Assembly: GCA_963763365.1 (NCBI GenBank)
Contig: CAVXOE010000012.1
Location: 124,001 to 188,000, forward strand
Direction: 5' to 3'
DNA length: 64,000 nt
Source of the DNA: VAZQ01 sp963763365
GTDB lineage: Bacteria > Pseudomonadota > Alphaproteobacteria > Rhizobiales > Xanthobacteraceae
The translations under genes and the position numbers were made by a program. Positions 46,645 through 56,111 of the stretch are shown here, in pieces (within the stretch, counting starts at the first letter, position 1; each line of letters starts with the position of its first letter). Under the pieces are notes generated by a model. The model was given only the letters and a program-made list of their open reading frames with translations, was not told the DNA's origin and made no database searches.

Positions 46645-47526
46645 TTACGGCCGTTCGCAGGAGCCGACGAAGTCGGCGATCCGGCCGATGACATCCGCTT
46701 CGTCGAGCAACGGGGCATGTCCCTGGTCCGGGACTTCGACGATTCGCAGCGCGGGATGACGGGCCTGCATCGCAGAAACGGTCTGCGCCGACAGAATGTC
46801 CGAATTGCCACCGCGAATGACCATCACCGGTATGCCGGCGAGCGCGTCGAACTCCTTCCACAGCGATGGCAGCGGTTTGTCGGGCTCGATTCCGGCCATC
46901 GTCGCTACAAGCTTCGGGTCGTAGTCGGGGACCAGGCCGCCATCGCTCTCGCGATATGTCCGGCGCGCCCAGGACATCCAGTCGCGGTCGTCCAATTTCG
47001 GAAATTGACCGCCAAAAGTCCTTCGCATGATTGCAGCTGCGTCCTCGAAGCTCGCAGGCTGCGGCAGCTTGCCGACGTAGCTCTTGATCCGCATCAGGCC
47101 CGCGATGTCGATCTCCGGACCAATGTCGTTGAGGACACAGCCGGCGATTGCGGTCGGCCGCGCCAGCGCGAGCAACATCGTCAGAATGCCGCCGCGCGAG
47201 GTGCCGACGAAGACCGCCCGGGCGATGCCGAGTGCGGAAAGCACGGCGAAGAGATCGGCCAGTTCGACCGGGAGACTGTAGTTGGCGGGATTCGGGTCGT
47301 AGTCCGACTGGCCGCGGCCGCGCGAATCGAGCGCGATCACGCGCCGCGGCTTCTGGGAATCATTCGCCAGGGTGGTGGCGAGCGCCTCGAAGTCCGCCCC
47401 GGATCGAGCCAGCCCCGGCAGGCAGACAACTGGCAGCAGCGATGTGGCGTGGTCATAGTCGCGCACATGCAGCTTGAGCCCATCCTGGGCGGTCACGAAG
47501 CGGCTGACTGCGGCGCGCTCGCACAT
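46645..47526 (-). CDS. Alpha/beta hydrolase
   Basis: 293 residues from the ATG at 47526 (a TTG at 47535 is the alternative). HLR-type fold: LPVVCLPGLARSGADF oxyanion region, RVIALDSRGRGQSDY, the nucleophile elbow GTSRGG with Ser110, and the catalytic His in VPDQGHAPLLDE. The acid is probably the Asp in IRGGNSDILSA. Closest in layout to haloalkane/epoxide-type and carboxylesterase members that follow aromatic ring cleavage. No substrate is fixed. Divergent from the TPR-methyltransferase gene, with about 125 bp between. Confidence 0.87.
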   Translation of the reverse strand: MCERAAVSRFVTAQDGLKLHVRDYDHATSLLPVVCLPGLARSGADFEALATTLANDSQKPRRVIALDSRGRGQSDYDPNPANYSLPVELADLFAVLSALGIARAVFVGTSRGGILTMLLALARPTAIAGCVLNDIGPEIDIAGLMRIKSYVGKLPQPASFEDAAAIMRRTFGGQFPKLDDRDWMSWARRTYRESDGGLVPDYDPKLVATMAGIEPDKPLPSLWKEFDALAGIPVMVIRGGNSDILSAQTVSAMQARHPALRIVEVPDQGHAPLLDEADVIGRIADFVGSCERP

Positions 47527-47651
47527 CGGGGACAACTCGTTCGGGCCTAGGCCCTTGATTTGACGCCGTGTTTCGAGACCGCAGAGGTTTCCCCTCGGCC
47601 ACGAAAGGCTCTATATAGCGTCGCCCGCCGCAACGACGCCAGGACGCTCCC

Positions 47652-50162
47652 ATGCCGGTTGCCACCGCCGAACTGTTGCAGCAAGCGATCCTGCTGCACC
47701 GGCAGGGCTCGCTTGCGGAGGCGGTCCGCCGCTATGACGAGATCCTGCGCGACGATCCGGGCAATGCGGACGCGCTTTACTACCTTGCGATGGCATCATG
47801 CCAGCAAGGGCAGTTCGCCGAGGGGGCCGATTTCGCCCGCAGGGCGGTGGTGGCGAATCCACGCCAGGCGCGCGCGCACAACCTGCTCGGCATGGCGCTC
47901 GGCCGGCTCGGCCGGCGCGACGATGCGCTTGCGGCCTTCGATGCCGCGATCGCGGCCGACGCGAATTTCGCCGAGGCCCATGGCAACCGGGGAAACGCGC
48001 TCAGCGAGCTCGGGCGGCTCGAAGACGCGGTCGCAAGCTACCAGCGCGCGGTGGCGCTGGCGCCCAATTCGATCGGCGATTGGGTCAATCTCGGCGCAGC
48101 GCTGCACCAGCTCGGCCGCCTCGAACCGGCGGTCGCGAGTTATGACCGGGTGCTGGCACTGCAGGCGGACATTCCGGAGGCACATTTCAACCGCGGCAAT
48201 GCGCTTGCCGAGCTCAAGCGCTACCAGGAGGCGCTGGCGAGCTTCGACAGGATGCTGGCGATCGGCCCGCGCTCGGCCGACGCGCTCAACAATCGCGGCA
48301 ATGTGCTGCTGAAGCTTGGCCGGCCGGACGAGGCGCTGGCGAGCTTCGACGAGACGCTCGGCCTTGCGTCAGATCACCTCGGCGCGCTGATCAACCGCGG
48401 CATCGCGCTGAAGGATCTCGGCCGCTACGAGGAGGCGGCCGCGGCCTACAACAAGGCGCTCGTGCTCAAGCCCGACTCTGCCGACGCGCTCTACAATCTC
48501 GGCAACGCCTTGGCGTTGCAAGGCGACACGTCGAATGCCCTGGCCGCGGTGATCCGCGCGCTCGGAATGCGCGAAACCGCCGAGGCCAAGGCGCTCTTTG
48601 TCGAATGCGTGCGCTATCGCAAGCTTGTCTACGATCCCGGTGGGCTTCGTCCGCTCATGGCGCGCGCGCTGACGGAGCCTTGGGACCGGCCGGCCGACCT
48701 CGCCATTCCGGCCGTGAGCCTCGTCAAGCTCGATCCGGCGATCAAACAGTGTTGCGATCAGGCTGCTCGCGCCTGGCCGGTCCGGGTTGCGCAGGATGTG
48801 CTCGGCAGCGGAATTTCGGCTGTCGCCAAAGATCCGTTGCTGCGTGCGCTGCTGGAAACGGTGCCGGTCTGCGACATCGAACTCGAGCGGCTCCTGACCG
48901 CGCTGCGCGTGATCGTGCTCGCGGGTGCGAGCACGGCGGAAGGCTCCGCCGGCGACGAAGACGCGCTGGCGTTTTACTGCGCGCTCGCGCGCCAATGTTT
49001 CATCAACGAGTACGTGTTTGACGTAACCTCCCGCGAATTGGACGCGGTGGAGCAGTTGCGCTGGCGGCTGAGCGACGAAGCCCGCGCCGGCCGCGAGATC
49101 GCTCCGCGCCTGATCGCGGCCATCGCGGCGTACGGCTCTCTCCAGTCCGTGCCGGGCATCGATGCGCTGCTGGCGCGGTCATGGCCGGCTCCGCTTGCGG
49201 CCCTGCTGACCCAGCAGGTACGCGAGCCGCTGGAAGAACAGCGGCTGCGCGGCACGATCCCGAGCCTCACGGTCATCGCCGACGACGTCTCGCGCAAGGT
49301 CAAAGCGCAATACGAGGAGAACCCATACCCGCGCTGGGTGAAGCCGGCGGCGGTGCAGCCGAAGACCTTGGTGGAATATCTCGGGAGCACCGTGACCCCG
49401 CCCGAGCTTGGACAGCGGGACGCGGTCGATATTCTCATTGCGGGCTGCGGTACCGGCCAGAGTCTGGTCGAGATCGCACGCCAGATCAAAGGAGCCAAGG
49501 TCGAGGCGATCGACCTCAGCCTCGCGAGCCTGTCTTATGCCAAGCGCCAGGCAACCGCGCTCGGCCTGACCAACGTGACGTTCGCGGCGGCGGATATTCT
49601 CAATCTCGGCTCGATCGGCCGCACCTTCGATCTGATCGATTCCAGCGGAGTGCTGCATCATCTCGAAGATCCGTGGGCTGCCTGGCGGGTGTTGCTCGCG
49701 CTGTTGCGGCCGGCCGGGCTGATGCGCGTCGGCCTCTACAGCAAGCTCGGCCGCTCGGCGGTCAATGCGGCACGTGCTTTCGCGGCCGAGCGCGGCTTTT
49801 CACCGACCGCGGAAGGCATCAGAAAGTGCCGGCAGGAAATTCTCGCGCTGAGCAACGATGCGCCGGCGCGGCATATCGTCAACTATCTCGACTTCTTTGC
49901 CACCAGCGAGTGCCGCGACATGCTGTTCCATGTCCAGGAGCACCAGATGACGCTGCCCGAGATTGCGGGCTTCGTGGCGGAGAACAACATCGAGCTTGTC
50001 GCCTTCCACGTCGAGCCGGTCTTCCAGCAAAAATTCAGCGCGCAGTTCCCCGACCCGAAGGCACTCACGAATTTCGATCTCTGGCACACCTTCGAGACGG
50101 AGAACCCGGCCGCCTTCACCGGCATGTATCAGTTCTGGGTGCGGAAGAAGCCGCAAAGTTGA
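47652..50162 (+). CDS. TPR-repeat protein fused to SAM methyltransferase
   Basis: 836 residues. About nine TPR units cover residues 1-310 (for example ALYYLAMASCQQGQFAEGAD, HFNRGNALAELKRYQEALA). A helical linker (about 310-550) follows. A class I methyltransferase domain starts after the distinctive QYEENPYPRWV, with motif I IAGCGTGQSLVEIA (about residues 592-606), EAIDLSLASLSYAK as motif II and LIDSSGVLHHLEDPW as motif IV. The last 80 residues (WHTFETENPAAFTGMYQFWV) are typical of this subgroup. TPRs bind a protein partner or target, and the methyltransferase acts on an unknown acceptor. The frame is unbroken. Confidence 0.86.
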   Translation: MPVATAELLQQAILLHRQGSLAEAVRRYDEILRDDPGNADALYYLAMASCQQGQFAEGADFARRAVVANPRQARAHNLLGMALGRLGRRDDALAAFDAAIAADANFAEAHGNRGNALSELGRLEDAVASYQRAVALAPNSIGDWVNLGAALHQLGRLEPAVASYDRVLALQADIPEAHFNRGNALAELKRYQEALASFDRMLAIGPRSADALNNRGNVLLKLGRPDEALASFDETLGLASDHLGALINRGIALKDLGRYEEAAAAYNKALVLKPDSADALYNLGNALALQGDTSNALAAVIRALGMRETAEAKALFVECVRYRKLVYDPGGLRPLMARALTEPWDRPADLAIPAVSLVKLDPAIKQCCDQAARAWPVRVAQDVLGSGISAVAKDPLLRALLETVPVCDIELERLLTALRVIVLAGASTAEGSAGDEDALAFYCALARQCFINEYVFDVTSRELDAVEQLRWRLSDEARAGREIAPRLIAAIAAYGSLQSVPGIDALLARSWPAPLAALLTQQVREPLEEQRLRGTIPSLTVIADDVSRKVKAQYEENPYPRWVKPAAVQPKTLVEYLGSTVTPPELGQRDAVDILIAGCGTGQSLVEIARQIKGAKVEAIDLSLASLSYAKRQATALGLTNVTFAAADILNLGSIGRTFDLIDSSGVLHHLEDPWAAWRVLLALLRPAGLMRVGLYSKLGRSAVNAARAFAAERGFSPTAEGIRKCRQEILALSNDAPARHIVNYLDFFATSECRDMLFHVQEHQMTLPEIAGFVAENNIELVAFHVEPVFQQKFSAQFPDPKALTNFDLWHTFETENPAAFTGMYQFWVRKKPQS

Positions 50163-50192
50163 CTGCGCGGCGAGGCCTGGATTGATGCAACA

Positions 50193-50260
50193 GGATTGCT
50201 CCGGCTTCGGCTCGCAATGACGAGCCGTCGTTGCGAGGAGCGCAAGCGACGAAGCAATCC
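50193..50260. repeat. Inverted intergenic repeat
   Basis: The left arm GGATTGCTCCGGCTTCGG (50193-50222, through CTCGCAATGACG) and the right arm (50227-50260, CGTCGTTGCGAG to GAAGCAATCC) are imperfect reverse complements around a 4-base centre. Flanking CTGG (50177) and CCAG (50259-50262) extend the symmetry. The words CGTTGCGAGGAGCGCAAGCG and GAAGCAATCCAG are a known type of intergenic repeat in Bradyrhizobium relatives. It separates two convergent genes. Confidence 0.7.
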
Positions 50261-50278
50261 AGCTCTTGTCGCGGGCCC

Positions 50279-52420
50279 CTAATTTCCCGGCGCGCCGCGG
50301 TGCAGATCGGCCTCGATCAGCAGCTTCGAGCTGCCGCCGAACCGCACGCGATAGACCTGCAAATTCTCAAGCACGCGTTGCACGTAATTGCGTGTCTCGG
50401 AGAACGGGATCCGTTCGACCCAGTCGATCGGATCGACCTTCGGGTCGCGCGGATCGCCGTATTTCGCGATCCACTCTTTCACGCGGCCGCGGCCGGCGTT
50501 GTAGCCGACAAACGTCAGGATATACGAGCCGCGGTAATCCTCGATCAGGTCGCCGAGTTCGGCTGAGCCGAACTGCACGTTGTAGACTGCGTCGCTGAGC
50601 AGGCGACGCTCGTCGAACGCTGCCTTGAACTTATTCGCGATGTATTTTCCGGCGGCCGGCGTCACCTGCATCAGCCCCATCGCCTTGGCGCTTGAGACCG
50701 TGCGCTGGTTGAACGTGCTTTCCTGGCGTGCGATCGCGTAGGCGACCGCGGGCTCGATCGCCGGGCCGATGGGGCGATATTCCGGCAGGCCGATGGTGGG
50801 GAACGCGTAATGGTCGAGCGGCAAGCCATGCCCGACCGCGCCCTTGCCGAGCAGCAGCATCGCGCGCGCATCGTTGTTGTGCGCCATCACCTCGGCGATC
50901 GCTGCGAGACCGGCGGCGTCATTCGAGCGCTCGCCAAGATCGGCCCCAAGACCGGCGATCAGATCGCGCTCCTCGAGCGCGTAGAGGATCTCGACCATAC
51001 GCACGACTTCGAGATGCGCAGGGCCGGGCGCGGGCGGCGGCCGCACCGCGATGTCCTTGTGGCCGAGCCGCGCCCGCGCGATCTGGCCGTAATAGGCGGT
51101 GGAGTAGCGCGCCGCCGCCTCGTAGTGCGCGCGCGCTTCGTCCTTGCGGCCGAGCGCTTCAGCGGCGCGGCCCTGCCAGTAACCGGAGCGCGCAAGCGCG
51201 ATCGGATTGTCGTTGGCCTGACCGATCTTGGCGAAGTGCGCGAGCGCCGAAGCCGGGTCGTTGAGGAAGCGCAACGCGATCCAGCCGGCGGTGAACTGGC
51301 TTTCCGAGCGATAGTTGTCCTTGCCGGGAACCGCCGCTTCGCGCGCGATCCGATAGGCGGTCTTGGCATCACCGGCGTCGAGAAGCTTGCGCGCGACAAG
51401 CCGCCGCTCGACCCACCACTGGTCGCCGTCGATGGCCTGGCCGTGGTCGGCGGGAACCGACAGCATGAGTTGCGCGGCTTCGGTTATCTTGTCGACGCGG
51501 CGCAGGAGTTGCACGCGGCTGAAGATGTAGATCGGGTCGCGACGGGCATCTGCGGGCACCGCATCGAGCAGAGCCTTGGCGTTGGACGCCTTCTTGATCA
51601 CCGCGATACGAGCCTTGGCAAGCGCGAGCGCATTGCCGCCGACGCGGTTGGCAGCGCGCAGGCCGCCGTCGGCGTCCTCCGCGTAGAGCCGCATGTCCAT
51701 GCGGGCCTTGTGGTCGGCGTTGGTGAGCAGGTCGCGGAAGACGTCGAGGGCCTGGCTTTCCAGGTCGCCCGAGAAGTTGTCGTTGCGCCAAGCGTCGCGC
51801 ACCAGGCTCTGTGCACCGGCGCGGTCGCCTTGCAGGAGGAGCGCGCGGGCGAGTGCGAACTTGCCCTTGGCGGAGAGCGGGCGGTCCTTGCCGAAATAGC
51901 TGCGCACCGCGCCGGGATCGAGCCGCTCCTGCCAGAGGATTCCCTCCGCGCGCCGTTTGAGCAGCCCGATGCTCGGCCACGTCGGGTTCTCGGTGATGAA
52001 CGCGACATAGCGCGAGAGTTCGACGGTGCTGTCGTCGCTGCGCAGGATCGCCCACTCGACCACCTTGCGGGCGAGCGGATCGCTGATCGAATTCTGGATG
52101 TCGCTGGCCTGCGGGGACCGCGCGCGCGCCGCTGTGAGCGCCTCCTTGACGGCGGCGAGATCGGACGGCGGCGTCGCCGTGGTCGAGGCGAGGAGGAACG
52201 GTTTCGCGGGCTTCTTCGGGGCGGGTTGGGCAGGCTTGGCGGCGCTCTTGGTTGCCGCGGCCGCCGTTGTGGCGTTCGTGCTGATGGTGGCGTTCGTGCT
52301 GGTTCCCGGCCGCGGACGGGGCGTCGGGACGGTGCCGGCCGAATCGGCCTGCTGCGCCACGGCGAGGAATCCCGCCGCTGCGAGGCCGGTCAGAAGCCGA
52401 GTGGAGCGCCAAAATCTCAA
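50279..52420 (-). CDS. Soluble lytic transglycosylase (Slt70-like)
   Basis: 713-residue periplasmic murein hydrolase. The TTG start at 52420 follows CAGGAACG. A signal peptide (cut near ADSAGTVPT) is followed by a Thr/Ala/Pro linker and a long alpha-solenoid (about residues 80-520), the Slt70 U and L domains. The catalytic domain has Glu in AYAIARQESTFNQRTVSS, MGLMQVTPAAGKYIA and YNAGRGRVKEWI. It cuts peptidoglycan with formation of 1,6-anhydro ends during growth or recycling. It is divergent from dapA with 225 bp between starts. Confidence 0.92.
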   Translation of the reverse strand: MRFWRSTRLLTGLAAAGFLAVAQQADSAGTVPTPRPRPGTSTNATISTNATTAAAATKSAAKPAQPAPKKPAKPFLLASTTATPPSDLAAVKEALTAARARSPQASDIQNSISDPLARKVVEWAILRSDDSTVELSRYVAFITENPTWPSIGLLKRRAEGILWQERLDPGAVRSYFGKDRPLSAKGKFALARALLLQGDRAGAQSLVRDAWRNDNFSGDLESQALDVFRDLLTNADHKARMDMRLYAEDADGGLRAANRVGGNALALAKARIAVIKKASNAKALLDAVPADARRDPIYIFSRVQLLRRVDKITEAAQLMLSVPADHGQAIDGDQWWVERRLVARKLLDAGDAKTAYRIAREAAVPGKDNYRSESQFTAGWIALRFLNDPASALAHFAKIGQANDNPIALARSGYWQGRAAEALGRKDEARAHYEAAARYSTAYYGQIARARLGHKDIAVRPPPAPGPAHLEVVRMVEILYALEERDLIAGLGADLGERSNDAAGLAAIAEVMAHNNDARAMLLLGKGAVGHGLPLDHYAFPTIGLPEYRPIGPAIEPAVAYAIARQESTFNQRTVSSAKAMGLMQVTPAAGKYIANKFKAAFDERRLLSDAVYNVQFGSAELGDLIEDYRGSYILTFVGYNAGRGRVKEWIAKYGDPRDPKVDPIDWVERIPFSETRNYVQRVLENLQVYRVRFGGSSKLLIEADLHRGAPGN

Positions 52421-52645
52421 GTTATCGTTCCTGCCGTCAGCCTTTCAAATTGCTACCCAATTCTTATTCAATTGATAATACTGACGAACCACTAATGCAG
52501 TACCTGCCAACCATCTGCCGCGACCGCGGCAAAAAGGGGGCGGCCCGCGCAACCCGGGGCTTTCATCGGTGCGGCCTTCCCGATATCTTTGACCGAAAGC
52601 TGGCCAGCGGCTCCGACCGCGCCCAGGGTATCAAAGGATCGTATC

Positions 52646-53537
52646 ATGACTGTCAAGACGAGCTTTCGAGGCTCGTTCACCGCGCTCGTCACGCCGTTCA
52701 ATAACGGTTCCCTCGACGAGAAGGCGTTCCGCAGCCTGGTCGACTGGCAGATTGCCGAAGGAACTCACGGTCTTGTGCCGGTGGGCACGACGGGCGAGAG
52801 CCCGACACTGTCCCATGTCGAGCATAATCAGGCGGTCGAGTGGTGCATCGACCAGGCCAAGGGCCGCGTGCCGGTCGTCGCCGGCACGGGTTCCAACTCG
52901 ACCCGCGAGGCGATCGAATTGTCGCAGCATGCCGAGAAGGCCGGGGCCGACGCCGTGCTGGTGGTGACGCCTTACTACAACAAGCCGACGCAGGAAGGCC
53001 TCTACCAGCACTTCAAGGCGATCAACGACGCCATCGGCATCCCGATCATCATCTACAACATCCCGGCGCGCTCGGTGATCGACATGTCGGTCGACACGAT
53101 GACGCGGCTGTTCGAACTCAAGAACATCGCCGGCGTGAAGGACGCGACCGCCAACGTGCTGCGCGTCTCGCAGCAGCGCGCCGCGATGGGCGAGGGCTTC
53201 AACCAGCTCTCGGGCGAAGACGGTACCTGCATCGGCTTCATGGCGCATGGCGGCCACGGCTGCATTTCGGTGACGTCGAACGTGGCGCCGCGGCTGTGCT
53301 CGGAATTCCAGGAGGCCTGTCTCAAGGGCGATTATGCATGCGGCGCTCAAGCTGCAGGACAAGCTCCTGCCGCTCCACATCGCGCTGTTCATCGAGACCA
53401 ATCCGTCGCCCGCGAAGTACGCGCTGTCGGTGCTCGGCAAGTGCGCCGAAACGGTGCGGCTGCCCATGGTGCCGCTCGCCGATAAGACCAAGACGGCGGT
53501 GCGCGACGCGATGGTGCATGCGGGCCTGATCAACTAG
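52646..53537 (+). CDS. dapA: Dihydrodipicolinate synthase (one +1 frameshift)
   Basis: About 296 residues after repair. DapA condenses pyruvate with aspartate-semialdehyde in lysine and diaminopimelate synthesis. The Schiff-base Lys165 is in GVKDATAN, Tyr137 in IYNIPARSV and the substrate loop in VGTTGESPTLS (Thr48, Thr49). The ATG at 52646 follows AAAGGA. The frame shifts by +1 near 53330 (GGCGATTATGCATGCGGCG). Both sides are intact DapA (LKGDY... and ...AALKLQDKLLPLH). DapA is essential for the cell wall, so a one-base sequence error is the likelier reading than a dead gene. Confidence 0.93.
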
Positions 53538-53621
53538 CGGCGCTGCATCGAGCCATGGCGCGATCTTGACGAGATCGCGCGGGCGCGCCGCGCTTTTGGT
53601 GCGTGAGGGAGGGAGGCGACC

Positions 53622-54035
53622 ATGCTGGAGGAATTCAAGAAATTTGCGATGCGCGGCAATGTCGTCGATCTCGCGGTCGGCGTGATCATCGGCGTTGCTT
53701 TCGGCGCGATCGTGACGTCGCTGGTCGGCGATATCATCATGCCGATCATCGGCGCGGTGACCGGCGGGCTCGATTTCTCGAACTACTTCATCAAGCTCTC
53801 GTCCAAGGTGACGGCGGACTCGCTGGCCGAGGCCAAGAGGCAGGGCGCTGTGCTGGCCTGGGGCGCCTTCCTCACGGCCGTGATCAACTTCCTCATCATC
53901 GCCTGGGTGCTGTTCATGATGGTGCAACTCATGAACCGGCTCATGCAGAAGGAGGCCGCCAAGCCTCCGGCCCCCAGCAGGCAGGAAGAACTGCTGACCG
54001 AAATCCGCGATCTTCTGAAGGCCCAACAGAAGTAA
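53622..54035 (+). CDS. mscL: Large-conductance mechanosensitive channel
   Basis: 137-residue MscL, the pentameric channel that releases solutes when membrane tension rises. The N-terminal amphipathic helix (MLEEFKKFAMRGNVVDLA), first pore helix (VGVIIGVAFGAIVTSLVGDI) and second helix (LTAVINFLIIAWVLFMMVQL) are standard, followed by a charged cytoplasmic bundle (RQEELLTEIRDLLKAQQK). GGAGGGAGG precedes the ATG. Its length is normal. It sits between dapA and a Crp/Fnr gene. Confidence 0.95.
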   Translation: MLEEFKKFAMRGNVVDLAVGVIIGVAFGAIVTSLVGDIIMPIIGAVTGGLDFSNYFIKLSSKVTADSLAEAKRQGAVLAWGAFLTAVINFLIIAWVLFMMVQLMNRLMQKEAAKPPAPSRQEELLTEIRDLLKAQQK

Positions 54036-54326
54036 TCGTAATCGGGGCAAAAGCTCCAAAGTCATTCCGGCCAAAAAGGCGCGAGCGGCGCAGCATGGAA
54101 CTTTTTCTGGGCCGGAACATTGAGACATCGACAAGTCATTGACCGGCGCTTTGCGGCCGGCCGTGGCAATCTATTTTCCGGCATCGGCCTGATCGGCGCC
54201 GCTCCGTCGGATACCGCACAGACAAGGTTCCAAGCCCCTGACATAGCTGTGTCAGGCTGGGTTCGCTTACGCCTTTGGTCCGAAGCGAGTTGGGTCTCAA
54301 GGCGAGCAAACAGAGAGAGGCAGAAA

Positions 54327-55049
54327 TTGCAGCTCGAACGCTCCTACGCAGACCGGCGTAATCTTCTGCTGGCGGCACTGCCGGCCGGGGATTTCGCTTT
54401 GCTCGCGCCGCACCTCAAGCCTGTGACGTTGGTGCAGGGGACGGTGCTCCAGGAGCAGGGTGACGCAATCGACGAGGTCTACTTCCCGCACGACGGAATC
54501 ATTTCGCTCCTCGCCGTGATGCGGCAGGGCGAAGCCATCGAGCTCGCGACCATCGGCCTGGAGGGCGCGGTCGGCTCGCTGTCCGGTCATGGCCAGCGCC
54601 GCTCGCATACGCGCGCGGTTGTGCAGGTTCCGGGCGTGGGAATGCGTATTTCGGCGCAACGCTTCCGCCAGGCTGCTCAAGAGAGCGAGGCGGTCCGCCA
54701 AAGCATCGTCCGTTACGGCGAGATACTCCTGATCCAGGTGCAACAGACCGCGGCGTGCAATGCGCTGCACGCGGTCGAGGCGCGCCTGAGCCGCTGGCTG
54801 TTGCAGGCGCGCGACCGCCTTTCGAGCAACACCATCCAACTGACCCAAGAGTTCCTGTCGCAGATGCTCGGCGTGCGGCGGACCACGGTGACGGTCGTCG
54901 CCAACATGCTGCAACAGGCCGGCCTCATCCGCTATCACCGGGGGCAGATCGAGATCGTGAACAGGCCCGGGCTCGAAGCGAGAGCCTGCGAGTGTTATGA
55001 GGCGATCCGGCTGCAGATCGACCAGGCGGTGCCGGTCACCCGCAACTGA
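54327..55049 (+). CDS. Crp/Fnr-family transcription regulator
   Basis: 240 residues from the TTG at 54327, which follows GAGAGAGG by six bases. The frame is open to 54120, but that part is not Crp-like. The cNMP-binding-fold domain (about 10-145) has VLQEQGDAIDEVYFPHDGIISL. The winged HTH (about 150-210) has RLSRWLLQARDRL, LTQEFLSQMLGVRRTTVTVV and AGLIRYHRGQIEIVNRPGLE. No FNR-type Fe-S cysteines are present, so it senses something other than oxygen through a cluster. The target is unknown. Confidence 0.85.
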   Translation: MQLERSYADRRNLLLAALPAGDFALLAPHLKPVTLVQGTVLQEQGDAIDEVYFPHDGIISLLAVMRQGEAIELATIGLEGAVGSLSGHGQRRSHTRAVVQVPGVGMRISAQRFRQAAQESEAVRQSIVRYGEILLIQVQQTAACNALHAVEARLSRWLLQARDRLSSNTIQLTQEFLSQMLGVRRTTVTVVANMLQQAGLIRYHRGQIEIVNRPGLEARACECYEAIRLQIDQAVPVTRN

Positions 55050-55056
55050 TGGGCGG

Positions 55057-55311
55057 TTAGTCGCCTTTGTATTCTTCGCCCTCATCGGACAGCCACGCGT
55101 CGCTCTTGCTCCACAGATGGAGACCTCTGCAGGCGGGACATCGCAATTGCGCCCGGATGTCGGGGAGAGCCTCGAAGGTCGCCCGCTCGATTTCGATGCC
55201 GGTGGAGACAATATGGCCGGTGGCAAGGCAGTTGATGACAACAACGCCCATATTGATCGCCCCGGTCTGCGGGGCGATCAAAATCGCATTCTCGGGCTTG
55301 AGAAGCCTCAT
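55057..55311 (-). CDS. Small zinc-ribbon-like protein
   Basis: 84 residues from the ATG at 55311 (a start at 55251, GVVVINCLATG, is equally possible). Ends with a CPxC pair followed by His (LRCPACRGLHLWSKSDAWLS). An upstream Cys in VINCLATGHIV could complete a metal site. Small proteins with this C-terminus are frequent in Bradyrhizobium relatives and uncharacterised. It is convergent with the Crp/Fnr gene, 7 bp apart, and divergent from smpB. Confidence 0.65.
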   Translation of the reverse strand: MRLLKPENAILIAPQTGAINMGVVVINCLATGHIVSTGIEIERATFEALPDIRAQLRCPACRGLHLWSKSDAWLSDEGEEYKGD

Positions 55312-55467
55312 GATATCGACCGTTCCAATTGACAATCGCCCAACGCAGCCCTCGCTTTTTCGAGTTTGACCGGTTGGCATTGCGGCGTCTGTCCGCTATC
55401 CGACACACCAAGACGAATTTCAGTGCGGTAGCGCTCGGTGGGCCCTGCTGCCAAGTGAGACTGGGCG

Positions 55468-55941
55468 ATGGCCGTCAAGCCGCAGAGCAACGATCACGTG
55501 GTCGCGCAGAATCGCAAGGCGCGCTTCAACTATGAGATCGGCGAGACCTTCGAGGCCGGCATCGCGCTCACCGGCACGGAGGTGAAATCGCTGCGGACCG
55601 GCAAGGCGACGATTACGGAATCCTACGCGGATGCGCGCGGCGGCGAGCTGTGGCTGATCAACGCCAATATTTCCGAATATCTCCAGGGCGGCCGCTTCAA
55701 CCATGCGCCCAAGCGGGTGCGCAAGCTGCTGCTGCACAAGCGGCAGATCAGCAAGCTGATCGGTGCTGTCGAGCGAGAGGGCATGACGCTTGTCCCGCTC
55801 AAGCTCTATTTCAACGAGAAGGGCCGCGCCAAGATCGAGCTCGCACTCGCCCGCGGCAAGAAGCTCCACGACAAGCGCGAGACCGAGAAGAAGCGAAGCT
55901 GGGACCGCGAGCGCGGCCGGCTGATGCGGTCCAAAGGCTAG
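55468..55941 (+). CDS. smpB: tmRNA-binding protein SmpB
   Basis: 157-residue SmpB, the partner of tmRNA (ssrA) in rescuing stalled ribosomes. QNRKARFNYEIGETFEAGI, LTGTEVKSLRTGKATITES, LWLINANISEY and the basic C-terminal tail KKLHDKRETEKKRSWDRERG are diagnostic. The length is normal. In many alphaproteobacteria smpB follows dapA directly. Here mscL, a Crp/Fnr gene and the zinc-ribbon-like gene are inserted. Confidence 0.96.
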   Translation: MAVKPQSNDHVVAQNRKARFNYEIGETFEAGIALTGTEVKSLRTGKATITESYADARGGELWLINANISEYLQGGRFNHAPKRVRKLLLHKRQISKLIGAVEREGMTLVPLKLYFNEKGRAKIELALARGKKLHDKRETEKKRSWDRERGRLMRSKG

Positions 55942-56111
55942 CGGCCCCCGATCTCACGCATGGTCTCGGACGTTCGACCTCACGGACACGTGAACGCACG
56001 GGCGCGTCGCGCGCGCATCCGTCGAATTTCTCGTTCGTAGCTCCCAGCGTCGGCGCGGGTCCTTCCGTGGTCCGACCCGTCCACACGGTTTCAATTCAAG
56101 GGAGCGACCTC

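Noticed and set aside
54120..54326. Upstream extension of the Crp/Fnr frame
   Set aside because: The extra 69 residues are not Crp-like, and the TTG at 54327 has a good ribosome site and gives the usual length.
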